Assembly: GCA_019419725.1 (NCBI GenBank) | Contig: DXZL01000093.1 | Location: forward strand, 1 to 5,884 | Reading direction: 5' to 3' | DNA: 5,884 nt | From: Veillonella sp. | Lineage (GTDB): Bacteria > Bacillota > Negativicutes > Veillonellales > Veillonellaceae | Shown: piece by piece, positions 1-5,884 of the stretch | Position numbering within the stretch: position 1 is the first letter of the stretch | Layout: the number at the start of each line of letters is the position of its first letter | Translations under genes and position numbers: made by a program | The notes under the pieces: generated by a model | Database searches by the model: none | The model's input: only the letters and a program-made list of their open reading frames with translations | Told to the model about the DNA's origin: nothing

Positions 1-79
1 GATAAAATGGAGTCTTAACAGCTTTCTCCAAACTTTCGACTTTCACAAGTTCCATGTCAAAAATACGTTGATCATTCAT
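1..79 (-). CDS. N-terminal fragment of an unidentified protein, cut by the left edge
   Basis: Only the first 26 codons are visible, starting MNDQRIFDMELVKVE and reading PFY at the window edge with no stop. The ATG at 79-77 is supported by a GAAAGG ribosome binding site at 95-90 with a 10-base spacer. It begins 28 bases after the stop of the DUF4261-like gene and on the same strand, so it is probably the third gene of that unit. The visible part is charged and shows no signal peptide or membrane segment. It is too short to assign to a family, and I give no function. Confidence 0.6.
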   Translation of the reverse strand, partial: MNDQRIFDMELVKVESLEKAVKTPFY

Positions 80-107
80 AATGCTCACACCTTTCATCGA
101 TTTACAA

Positions 108-983
108 CTAGCGAGTGCCAGATGCATATTCGCCCATATTAATATCTATAACAGTTCGAAGAGGTTGAATCAAGGAATCCTCATACTGAACCGCCCATTT
201 AATATCTGGATTCATATCTCCATTTTCTAAGCCTGCAATCGTTTGCCCGTCATCAATAGGATTATCGTGCTCAAAGATATAGTACAACACACTATACGCA
301 TGATTTACAATCTCATCGGGATTCATACCGTGAAAATGATACTGCAAATCAGGGTAGAATAAGGTGCTCATACCAAGCGTATCAACCATCATGTCATCTG
401 TGCCTTGAATGCTAAAATATCGCACATTTACGGCATAATAAATAAAACGAGTTACAGCTTTATCTGGATGATTTTCAATGGTTTCTCGACTTAAGAACTT
501 ACGAGATGGACCAAAGACAACGGCCTTACAAGATGGATATAACTCTAGCAGTGCATCTACATATTTTACTAACATATCAGCCCGTTCTTTAGGCTCTAAA
601 CCCGAAGCTAACATATCTGTAGCAAATACTCTATATTGGCACTCATCTAGCAACTCATCTACATTTGGACAATCCCACACCTGACTGCGCTCAAAATCAT
701 CTAGTACAGGTTTGTCGATTTTCTCACAATTCGTCACCATCAATGTTGGTGGAACATCGGCATCATTATCTTCATAATGAACCTTATAATTCTGAGGTGC
801 AAAACCAGCAGATTCAACGCCATAACTAAAGCAATCAACAGGACCTAAATGCTTTGTGAATACCTCTACCATTGTATCTCGATTAGGCATATCACACTGC
901 TTTGGCATTAATAACTCAACGAAAAACAAACCGCCAGGGCGAACAGAGTTATCTGTTAGATCTTGTTTAAATACTTGAGTCAT
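108..983 (-). CDS. DUF4261-like domain protein, 291 aa, function unknown
   Basis: Soluble acidic protein with no signal peptide or membrane segment. The C-terminal third, about residues 195-280, contains VDTLGMSTL, the PDLQYHFHG stretch, a DEIVNHAYSVLYYIFEHDN helix and DDGQTIAG. By memory of the family this matches the C-terminal domain of DUF4261 proteins, though no search was run. The N-terminal part has the GGLFFVELL strand (residues 17-25) that is also common near the start of such proteins. The ATG at 983 has an AGGAG site at 995-991 with a 7-base spacer. The gene starts 15 bases after the stop of the 167-aa gene and is followed 28 bases later by another start, so the three are probably co-transcribed. 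DUF4261 has no established biochemical role; such genes are sometimes seen near secretion or toxin-immunity loci, but nothing here proves that. Confidence 0.85.
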   Translation of the reverse strand: MTQVFKQDLTDNSVRPGGLFFVELLMPKQCDMPNRDTMVEVFTKHLGPVDCFSYGVESAGFAPQNYKVHYEDNDADVPPTLMVTNCEKIDKPVLDDFERSQVWDCPNVDELLDECQYRVFATDMLASGLEPKERADMLVKYVDALLELYPSCKAVVFGPSRKFLSRETIENHPDKAVTRFIYYAVNVRYFSIQGTDDMMVDTLGMSTLFYPDLQYHFHGMNPDEIVNHAYSVLYYIFEHDNPIDDGQTIAGLENGDMNPDIKWAVQYEDSLIQPLRTVIDINMGEYASGTR

Positions 984-998
984 ACACGCTCTCCTAAA

Positions 999-1502
999 TT
1001 AAAACATAATGTAAAATATATCTTTCACTTTATAGTATATCAGATGTTTATAAGTACTACAATTACGTAACCACTGTTTCATAAATAATAAATAATCTAT
1101 ATTTCTACTACATGTTAGCGTAATATCGATATACTGTGGCATCACGATTATATAATCTAAAGATAATGACTCATACTCAAGTTCAAACGTCTTATTATTC
1201 TCCAAGGTTTGTAGAAATCGCGCATATAAATAATCAATACTTTCAGAATGATTACCAAGTTTGCAATTTCCCATATCAAATAGGTTACGATAGGAAGTGT
1301 CCCCTGGTAGCACAGACATCCAATCTAAAGCATATTCTGATACACCGAACACCGTTTTTTCAGGATTAGGTCCATCTAAATCATCCTGTAACCAAGCAGA
1401 TATTATTTGGTACATATTTAGTGTTTCATATTCGCTTACATCACTATAAAACTCACTTAGCCCCTCTAGGTCAATCTCTAAATTGGCAATACAACGATAC
1501 AT
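999..1502 (-). CDS. Hypothetical acidic protein, 167 aa
   Basis: I do not recognise a family. The ATG at 1502 has an excellent AGGAGG ribosome binding site at 1516-1511 with an 8-base spacer, which supports it as a real gene. The product has about 25 Asp/Glu against about 12 Lys/Arg and is rich in Tyr and other aromatics. The first 110 residues are strongly acidic, while the last 35 are more basic and hydrophobic. There is no signal peptide or clear membrane helix. Its codons include many ATA (Ile), CTA (Leu) and AGT (Ser), unlike the stretches of the cit genes that I read, which suggests lower expression or a different history. It is the first gene of the left-hand unit, just upstream of the DUF4261-like gene. 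A small acidic protein in this position would fit an immunity protein or a partner of its neighbour, but that is speculation. Confidence 0.8.
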   Translation of the reverse strand: MYRCIANLEIDLEGLSEFYSDVSEYETLNMYQIISAWLQDDLDGPNPEKTVFGVSEYALDWMSVLPGDTSYRNLFDMGNCKLGNHSESIDYLYARFLQTLENNKTFELEYESLSLDYIIVMPQYIDITLTCSRNIDYLLFMKQWLRNCSTYKHLIYYKVKDIFYIMF

Positions 1503-1510
1503 AGAAACTA

Positions 1511-1516
1511 CCTCCT
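1511..1516 (-). promoter_or_regulatory. Ribosome binding site of the 167-aa gene
   Basis: The minus strand reads AGGAGG here, 8 bases before the ATG at 1502. It is the strongest Shine-Dalgarno match in the window and fixes the start of a gene that otherwise has no recognised homologue. Confidence 0.8.
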
Positions 1517-1520
1517 AAAG

Positions 1521-1600
1521 ATCTCCAATCTTCTTATAGTAAAAGTATAACTATATCTATGTACCATTTTTATCTCATTAAGTTTTGACCCTGTATCTAA
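1521..1600 (-). promoter_or_regulatory. Probable promoter region of the left-hand three-gene unit
   Basis: The unit must start in the AT-rich gap after the citF terminator. The minus strand contains TATACT at 1549-1544, a five-of-six match to a sigma-A -10 box lying 42 bases before the ATG at 1502. I do not find a good -35 box at 16-18 bases spacing, so the exact promoter is uncertain. No operator-like palindrome stands out. Confidence 0.3.
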
Positions 1601-1627
1601 AATTAACACTAAATCATTTATAACTAC

Positions 1628-1672
1628 AAAAAGACCCTCTCCATAAGTCCGAGAACTATGGAGAGGGTCTTT
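1628..1672 (-). terminator. Intrinsic terminator of the citrate lyase unit
   Basis: Bases 1630-1645 and 1657-1672 form a perfect 16-bp inverted repeat with an 11-base loop. The GC-rich core is GACCCTCTCC paired with GGAGAGGGTC. Read on the minus strand, the right arm ends in five T residues, the standard rho-independent signal. It lies 78 bases after the citF stop and before the promoter region of the next unit, so it separates the two transcription units. On the plus strand the tail is TTTATATT, so it could also stop plus-strand transcription, but no plus-strand gene is seen nearby. Confidence 0.92.
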
Positions 1673-1750
1673 ATATTATCTAATCAGCATAGGATGATGA
1701 GCCGATGGCCTACCTGTTACGGTTTCCCTCGAACTCTCAGCACTACTTAA
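1673..1750 (-). other. 3' untranslated region of citF, possibly structured
   Basis: This stretch between the citF stop and the terminator holds no reading frame. Its middle part (about 1700-1742) is richer in G+C than the other intergenic DNA here. It contains two copies of TGCTGA (1742-1737 and 1689-1684) and two weak hairpins: ACC/GGT at 1723-1721 with 1714-1712, and GCC/GGC at 1709-1707 with 1703-1701. It matches no riboswitch or RNA family that I recognise. Confidence 0.3.
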
Positions 1751-3298
1751 TTATAGAGGTTTGCGAACCACATCGATGATAGAGCCATCGCGGTATTCTA
1801 CGATTGCCACGATGTCTTCGTCTCTGTCAGATACAGGGATATCTTGTGGTTTACCAACTAAGTCGAATGCTAATTGTTGTAATTCTTCAATTGTGAAGAT
1901 CGGCAAGTTGCTATCTTTGAAGCGTTCAATCAAATCAGTACGAGCTGGGTTGATTGCGATACCGTATTCAGTAACGAGTACGTCAACGGAGGAGCCTGGT
2001 GTAATTACAGTAGCTACTTTGTCACGGATCATTGGCAAGCGGCCACGGATCAATGGGCAAGTAATAACTGTGCATTTAGCACCTGCTGCTGTATCGGAGT
2101 GACCGCCAGAAGCGCCCATCAATACACCGTTGGAGTCAGTCATTACGTTTACGTTGAAATCAAGGTCGATTTCAGTAGCACCAAGGAATACTACGTCTAG
2201 GTAGTTTGTAGTGCAGTCTGTCCATGGGTTAGCGTACATGGAAGCAGACATTTCGATATGTGCAGGGTTTTTATCCAAGGATGCTGCTGCAGTAGTATCG
2301 AATGTTTGAGTATCGTAAATTGCACGGATTAAGCCTTCTTCAAGCATACCAGTCAAGATACCAGTAGCACCACCGATAGCGAAGCCACCTACTTCACCGC
2401 GTTTGCGAAGTTTTTCAGCAATAAATTTCGCTACAGTCAATGGAGCACCACCAGCACCCAATTGGAATACGAAACCATCTTTAATGATGCCAGCTTGGTC
2501 AAGGAATTCACCAGCTAATTCAGCAATTTTAATTTGGATAGGGTTTTTAGTGAAACCTACCGCACCAGAAGCGATACCTTCTGGATCACCAATGCTTTCA
2601 ACCTCAACAACATAATCTACGTCAGTTTGAGGGATTGCATAGTTGTGTACATAGTCAACCAAGTTATCTGTGATAATAACAGTTGTATCTGCATAGTGGG
2701 AGTCAACTTTAGCATAGCCAAGCGCACCACATGCGGATTTACCCATACGACCAGTAGCATTACCACGTGGGTCAGCTGTAGGAGCAGCCATGAAAGCTAC
2801 GTCGATATGAACTTCGCCAGATTCGATAGCACGAGCACGGCCACCGTGGGAACGAATCACTACAGGGCGTTTCAATACGCCTGGGTTTTGAGTCAAGAAT
2901 TTACCAAGACGATCGCGCAAGCCAGATGTTTCAATAGCTGTTACAGTACCATCTTGAATCATTTCTACCAAGAATTCATGGCATGGGGACAAGGAAGAAG
3001 ACGCAATTGTAATGTCTTTAATACCTTTTGCTTGAACGCGTTCCATAACCATTTTCATTACATAGTCGCCATTGCGCAAGTGATGATGGAAGGACAATGT
3101 CATGCCATCTTTTACGCCAGCTTTTTCGATTGCTTCATCAATAGAAGCAAGTACTTTATTAGTACCAACACGACTCATGTGTACAGGTTTACCTGCGCGA
3201 TGAGCTTTAGGTTCAATAGCGAATTCACCTTGATATACTTCGCGACCTTCTAGTGCTGGGATATTTGTTGGGATATCGCGACCTACTTTATTTAACAT
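1751..3298 (-). CDS. citF: Citrate lyase alpha subunit (citrate:acetyl-ACP transferase)
   Basis: CitF moves the acyl carrier from acetate to citrate, forming citryl-ACP for CitE to cleave. It belongs to the family II CoA-transferases, which act without a covalent enzyme-acyl intermediate. At 515 residues it has the usual family length. Family signatures are SFHHHLRNGDYV (residues 69-80), the glycine-rich QLGAGGAP (279-286), GASGGHSDTAAGAK (395-408), VTPG-type VITPGSS (431-437) and LVTEYGIAINPAR (441-453). The ATG at 3298 overlaps the end of citE by 11 bases and has AAGGAG at 3313-3308 with a 9-base spacer inside citE, so translation is probably coupled to citE. It is the last gene before the terminator. 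The frame is intact and no expected motif is missing. A citramalate lyase alpha subunit would look similar, so the substrate is not proven by sequence alone. Confidence 0.95.
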   Translation of the reverse strand: MLNKVGRDIPTNIPALEGREVYQGEFAIEPKAHRAGKPVHMSRVGTNKVLASIDEAIEKAGVKDGMTLSFHHHLRNGDYVMKMVMERVQAKGIKDITIASSSLSPCHEFLVEMIQDGTVTAIETSGLRDRLGKFLTQNPGVLKRPVVIRSHGGRARAIESGEVHIDVAFMAAPTADPRGNATGRMGKSACGALGYAKVDSHYADTTVIITDNLVDYVHNYAIPQTDVDYVVEVESIGDPEGIASGAVGFTKNPIQIKIAELAGEFLDQAGIIKDGFVFQLGAGGAPLTVAKFIAEKLRKRGEVGGFAIGGATGILTGMLEEGLIRAIYDTQTFDTTAAASLDKNPAHIEMSASMYANPWTDCTTNYLDVVFLGATEIDLDFNVNVMTDSNGVLMGASGGHSDTAAGAKCTVITCPLIRGRLPMIRDKVATVITPGSSVDVLVTEYGIAINPARTDLIERFKDSNLPIFTIEELQQLAFDLVGKPQDIPVSDRDEDIVAIVEYRDGSIIDVVRKPL

Positions 3299-4253
3299 CG
3301 TATTCTGCTCCTTCCTCTAATTCAACTTTAATGCCTGCTGCACGTGCTTTATCAACTACGCGTTGTGCACGTACCACGATAGGACCATCGATCATTTTGC
3401 CATCTACAGAGATTACGCCTTTATTATTGCGCAATGCATCAGCATAGCTGTTCAATACTTTAACGGAATGAGCGATTTCTTTTTCGTCAGGAGTGAATAC
3501 TTCATGAACAATTTTAATTTGGCTTGGGTGGATACAAGATTTACCATCAAAGCCCAAAGCTTTAATGAATTCTACTTCTTCACGGAAACCTTGTGGATCT
3601 TTCACGTCGGAGAATACAGTATCAATTACGCGGATACCTGCTTCGCGGGCTGCATGAAGAATTGTTTGGCGAGCAAACAACAATTCAACAGCTGGTTTAT
3701 GTTTACCTGTACGAAGGTCAGCACGGTAGTCTTCAGCGCCAAGAGCGATTGCAACTACGCGAGGACCGTGACAGATTTCGCGAACATTGTACAAGCCACG
3801 AACGGATTCGATAGCTACGATAATGTTGATTGTACCTTCTTCCCAACCGTTAGCTTTTTCAACTTCTTCAATTTTTTTCGCTACAATTTCAACTTCAGAA
3901 ACATCTTCAGTTTTAGGTAAACGAATCAAATTAGGTTTAGCTGGAACGATTACATCTAGATCATCATAACCATAAGGAGTTTGTGTAGGATGATTGATAC
4001 GAACAACTGTTTCACCACGGAACTTACGAGATTTCAATGCTTCTGCAGTTAAAAGGCGAGCAGTGTCTTTTTCAGTAATAGCAACGGAATCTTCGATGTC
4101 GATCATGATAGAGTCAGCACCGTGAATGTCAGCACTGTTAATCATTTTAGGTGTATTACCTGGTACGAACATCATGGAACGAGACAAGCGTTTTTTAGCA
4201 GCCTCTGTTAATGGGTTTGTTTTAACTTCTGGGAATGTTTTATCGTTAGCCAT
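3288..4253 (-). CDS. citE: Citrate lyase beta subunit (citryl-ACP lyase)
   Basis: CitE cleaves citryl-ACP to oxaloacetate and acetyl-ACP. It is a TIM-barrel protein of the HpcH/HpaI-CitE superfamily. The 321 residues show the family core in order: RSMMFVPGNTPKM (25-37), GADSIMIDIEDSV (45-57), VVRINHP with the substrate-binding Arg85, RLPKTE (111-116), AIES with metal-ligand candidate Glu149, GAEDY (172-176) with Asp175, LLFAR (191-195), and GFDGKSCIHPSQI (234-246). The N-terminus carries about 20 extra residues before the first barrel strand, modestly longer than many homologues. The start at 4253 shares one base with the citD stop (TAATG) and has AGGGGGAG at 4270-4263 with a 9-base spacer. 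The gene sits between citD and citF in the usual DEF order. Citramalyl- or malyl-CoA lyases are related, but the citD and citF neighbours favour the lyase-complex subunit. Confidence 0.95.
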   Translation of the reverse strand: MANDKTFPEVKTNPLTEAAKKRLSRSMMFVPGNTPKMINSADIHGADSIMIDIEDSVAITEKDTARLLTAEALKSRKFRGETVVRINHPTQTPYGYDDLDVIVPAKPNLIRLPKTEDVSEVEIVAKKIEEVEKANGWEEGTINIIVAIESVRGLYNVREICHGPRVVAIALGAEDYRADLRTGKHKPAVELLFARQTILHAAREAGIRVIDTVFSDVKDPQGFREEVEFIKALGFDGKSCIHPSQIKIVHEVFTPDEKEIAHSVKVLNSYADALRNNKGVISVDGKMIDGPIVVRAQRVVDKARAAGIKVELEEGAEYDVK

Positions 4254-4522
4254 TATGCTTTGCTCCCCCTTTCCAATGCGCCTAATACGCGAGCTTTAAT
4301 TGTGTAATCCCAAGCATTTTTATCTTGTACGATTACTTTCACGCCATCAAAACCAGCTTCTTTCACTGTGTTCAAGATAACGGATTTAATTTGGTCGCCG
4401 TATTGACGGATAACTTTGGATGTTAATTCAATTTCGATACCGCTAGCAATCGGTTCAACCGTTACTAATGCATCATTTTTTTCGTCGAAGCCAGCTTGTG
4501 CAGCTTTTACTAATTGTGCCAT
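4253..4522 (-). CDS. citD: Citrate lyase gamma subunit (acyl carrier protein), lacking the usual prosthetic-group serine
   Basis: CitD normally carries the 2'-(5''-phosphoribosyl)-3'-dephospho-CoA arm on a serine and shuttles acyl groups between CitF and CitE. This copy has 89 residues and aligns without gaps to the family: AGFDEKNDALVTVEP, GIEIELTSKV, RQYGDQIK and IKARV match the usual AGTLESSDVMV, GIEIEL, KQFGD and IRARV blocks. At the modification site the typical ESSD is EKND (Lys15, Asn16; bases 4480-4475), so the acceptor serine is absent. The usual DKGALD block reads DKNAWD. I chose ATG 4522 because AAAGGA at 4534-4529 lies 6 bases upstream and the N-terminus then fits the family. A longer frame from a TTG at 4558 has no ribosome binding site and adds 12 unmatched residues. 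Either it works without the covalent arm or the family alignment hides a shifted site. Confidence 0.88.
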   Translation of the reverse strand: MAQLVKAAQAGFDEKNDALVTVEPIASGIEIELTSKVIRQYGDQIKSVILNTVKEAGFDGVKVIVQDKNAWDYTIKARVLGALERGSKA

Positions 4523-4528
4523 GTTGCA

Positions 4529-4534
4529 TCCTTT
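4529..4534 (-). promoter_or_regulatory. Ribosome binding site deciding the citD start
   Basis: The minus strand reads AAAGGA, 6 bases before the ATG at 4522. It favours this start over the upstream in-frame TTG at 4558, whose own leader falls in the intercistronic hairpin and has no such site. Confidence 0.7.
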
Positions 4535-4559
4535 CACTAAAAATATATCAAATGGCAAA

Positions 4560-4586
4560 GACCAGACGTGTCGCGAATGTCTGGTC
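4560..4586 (-). other. Intercistronic hairpin between the permease gene and citD
   Basis: GACCAGAC at 4586-4579 and GTCTGGTC at 4567-4560 form a perfect 8-bp stem with an 11-base loop. Only a short TTT follows on the minus strand, so it is at best a weak terminator. It could act as an attenuator, or as a processing or stability element that sets different levels of permease and lyase mRNA. It ends 37 bases before the citD start and does not cover its ribosome binding site. Confidence 0.6.
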
Positions 4587-4607
4587 CGTGCCGCTAAAAC
4601 AATGTTG

Positions 4608-4621
4608 ATTATAAAATTATA
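4608..4621 (-). promoter_or_regulatory. Two adjacent TATAAT boxes upstream of citD, possible weak promoter
   Basis: The minus strand reads TATAATTTTATAAT, two perfect -10 hexamers offset by 8 bases, just after the permease stop. No convincing -35 hexamer lies 16-18 bases upstream of either. If active, this would give citDEF its own transcript, starting before the hairpin. The match may simply reflect AT-rich intergenic DNA. Confidence 0.2.
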
Positions 4622-4627
4622 TGGTGA

Positions 4628-5884
4628 TTAAATCATACCGATGAAAGTCCACCAAGGAATACCTACTACGAAGAGTAGAATCCAACTCAATACTGCTAAG
4701 ATAGCACCAGCAGTCCACCAGTCTTTCAAGTTATTGTAACCTGCAGAGTAGATGATTGGACCAGGGGATGCACCGTAGTGAGTTACGAGACCGCCAAATG
4801 CGTTTGTTGCAAGCAATACAAGACCAAACATAACTGGATTTACGCCTGCTGCCATACCTACAGTTAAGAATACTGGAAGCATAGATGCAATGTATGCAGT
4901 ACTAGAAGCGAATAAGTAACGAATTACAACGCTAATAGCAGAAAGAATTAAGACAACTACGAGTGGAGATACATCGAGTGCCAAGTTTGCTTGCATATAT
5001 GCTGCAAGCCAAGCAAAGAATTTAGCTTTTGTTAAAGCAGTGGATAAGCCAAGGATAGCACCGAACCAGATGAATGTGTTCCAAACAGCTTTAGTTTGAA
5101 CCATGTCATCCCAAGTGATGATACCAGCGAAGAACACAATAGTCATAGCTACTAATGCTACTGCTGTTGGGCTCAAGTCAAAACCGATGGAAGGCAATGC
5201 CCAACCGATAAGAGCAAGAATAAATACAACAGCCAAGATTTTTTCAGACATTTTCATAGGTCCTAATTTAGCAAGACCATCAGCAGCTAATTTCTTATTA
5301 TCAATTTTTACTGCTTCAGGACGGTCGATCCAGTAACCTACAAGTGGCACAAAGATCAACATTACAAGACCAGGAAGAGCTAAAGCTAAAGCCCATTCAG
5401 CCCAAGTCATATTTAGACCAGTGATTTTAGTAACAAAGTCCAATGCCAACACGTTTGGAGCCATAGCTGTTAAGAACATGAAGGATGTAATTTTTGTTAC
5501 GAAATAGCCATTCATCAAGATGAAGGAACCACCGCGTTTAGCAGTATCGCCAGGATAGGAACCGATAGATTCAGCGATGGATAAGTTAATTGGATATACG
5601 ATACCAGCCGCACGTGCTGTGTTAGAAGGTGTAGCTGGAGATAATACTAAATCAAGAAGTGCTGTTACATAACCAAGACGTAATACAGTAGAACCGAATG
5701 CGTTAATCAAATGGTAAGCAACGCGGTGACCAAGACCAGTTTTACCAAACGCAACGCTCAAGGAGAATGCAGCGATGATCATCCACAATGCAGTGGAGCC
5801 ATAACCTACCAAGATATCTTTTGCATTGTCTAAGAATAATGCAGATGCAGATAATACAGCTAATAAAATAATTTGAATTGGGTA
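4628..5884 (-). CDS. DASS-family anion permease (CitT/TtdT type), N-terminus outside the window
   Basis: Integral inner-membrane transporter of the divalent anion:Na+ symporter (SLC13/DASS) family, probably importing citrate or a C4-dicarboxylate, perhaps in exchange for a product such as succinate. The frame is open to the right edge, giving 418 visible residues ending TFIGMI; about 50-70 N-terminal residues are probably missing from a protein of around 480. Visible residues show about ten hydrophobic segments. The signature SPATPSNTARAAGIVYPI (residues 82-99) includes the SNT motif (87-89) that contributes to the cation and substrate site. A second conserved block, FASSTAYIASMLPVF (325-339), and THYGASPGPI (368-377) follow in the C-terminal half. 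The TTG at 5812 is internal, not a start, because the preceding 24 codons are open and hydrophobic. Position directly upstream of citDEF points to citrate or a close analogue, but substrate cannot be read from sequence. Confidence 0.92.
   Translation of the reverse strand, partial: YPIQIILLAVLSASALFLDNAKDILVGYGSTALWMIIAAFSLSVAFGKTGLGHRVAYHLINAFGSTVLRLGYVTALLDLVLSPATPSNTARAAGIVYPINLSIAESIGSYPGDTAKRGGSFILMNGYFVTKITSFMFLTAMAPNVLALDFVTKITGLNMTWAEWALALALPGLVMLIFVPLVGYWIDRPEAVKIDNKKLAADGLAKLGPMKMSEKILAVVFILALIGWALPSIGFDLSPTAVALVAMTIVFFAGIITWDDMVQTKAVWNTFIWFGAILGLSTALTKAKFFAWLAAYMQANLALDVSPLVVVLILSAISVVIRYLFASSTAYIASMLPVFLTVGMAAGVNPVMFGLVLLATNAFGGLVTHYGASPGPIIYSAGYNNLKDWWTAGAILAVLSWILLFVVGIPWWTFIGMI

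Noticed and set aside
1136..1369. Plus-strand frame of 77 codons opposite the 167-aa gene
   Set aside because: The opposite strand has the AGGAGG site, correct spacing and operon placement; the plus frame has no supporting signal.
1690..1745. Resemblance to a riboswitch or hammerhead core (GCTGAGAG and GGGAAACC on the minus strand)
   Set aside because: The TPP-type CUGAGA is not followed by its partner motifs, the hammerhead CUGAUGAG/GAAA pair is not present on one strand, and the element lies after citF rather than in a leader.
2534..3253. Long plus-strand open frame of 239 codons opposite citF
   Set aside because: It lies wholly antisense to the well-matched citF gene, has a low-complexity Phe/Thr/Asn/Ser composition typical of a shadow frame, and shows no family motif.
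3363..3920. Plus-strand open frame of 185 codons opposite citE
   Set aside because: It is antisense to the citE reading frame, rich in Phe/Cys/Asn, and has no recognisable domain, so it is a codon-bias shadow.
4523..4558. Twelve-codon N-terminal extension of citD from a TTG
   Set aside because: No ribosome binding site precedes the TTG, which abuts the hairpin, whereas the ATG at 4522 has AAAGGA at correct spacing and fits family length.
5810..5812. TTG as start codon of the permease
   Set aside because: The frame stays open to the window edge with hydrophobic codons typical of a membrane helix, and the family needs residues before this point.

Overview
The window looks like chromosome of an AT-rich Gram-negative-type Firmicute, most likely Veillonella or a close Negativicutes relative. 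That assignment is inference from base composition, strong AGGAG-type ribosome binding sites, protein flavour and gene content; no rRNA or marker gene is present. Every supported gene lies on the minus strand, so the window reads from right to left.

Right part (5884 down to about 1628) is a citrate-lyase unit. It opens with a DASS-family dicarboxylate/citrate permease whose N-terminus lies outside the window. After a gap of about 105 bases holding a hairpin come citD, citE and citF, the gamma (acyl carrier), beta (lyase) and alpha (transferase) subunits of citrate lyase. citD/citE overlap by 1 base and citE/citF by 11 bases, which suggests translational coupling. citF is followed by a 78-base structured-looking 3' region and then a 16-bp perfect-stem intrinsic terminator. 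The expected scheme is that the permease imports citrate or a related acid, and the lyase complex splits it to acetate and oxaloacetate, which would feed the dicarboxylate metabolism of such an organism.

The notable point is CitD. The serine that carries the phosphoribosyl-dephospho-CoA group in characterised CitD proteins (the ESSD motif) reads EKND here, in an otherwise gapless alignment. CitE and CitF keep their expected motifs. No citC, citX or citG maturation gene is in the window, and the terminator closes the unit after citF.

Left part (about 1550 down to 1) is a separate minus-strand unit of three closely spaced genes: an acidic 167-residue protein I do not recognise, a 291-residue protein whose C-terminal third resembles DUF4261, and the first 26 codons of a third gene that runs off the left edge. 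Its function is unknown. I see no mobile element, CRISPR array, tRNA or rRNA.
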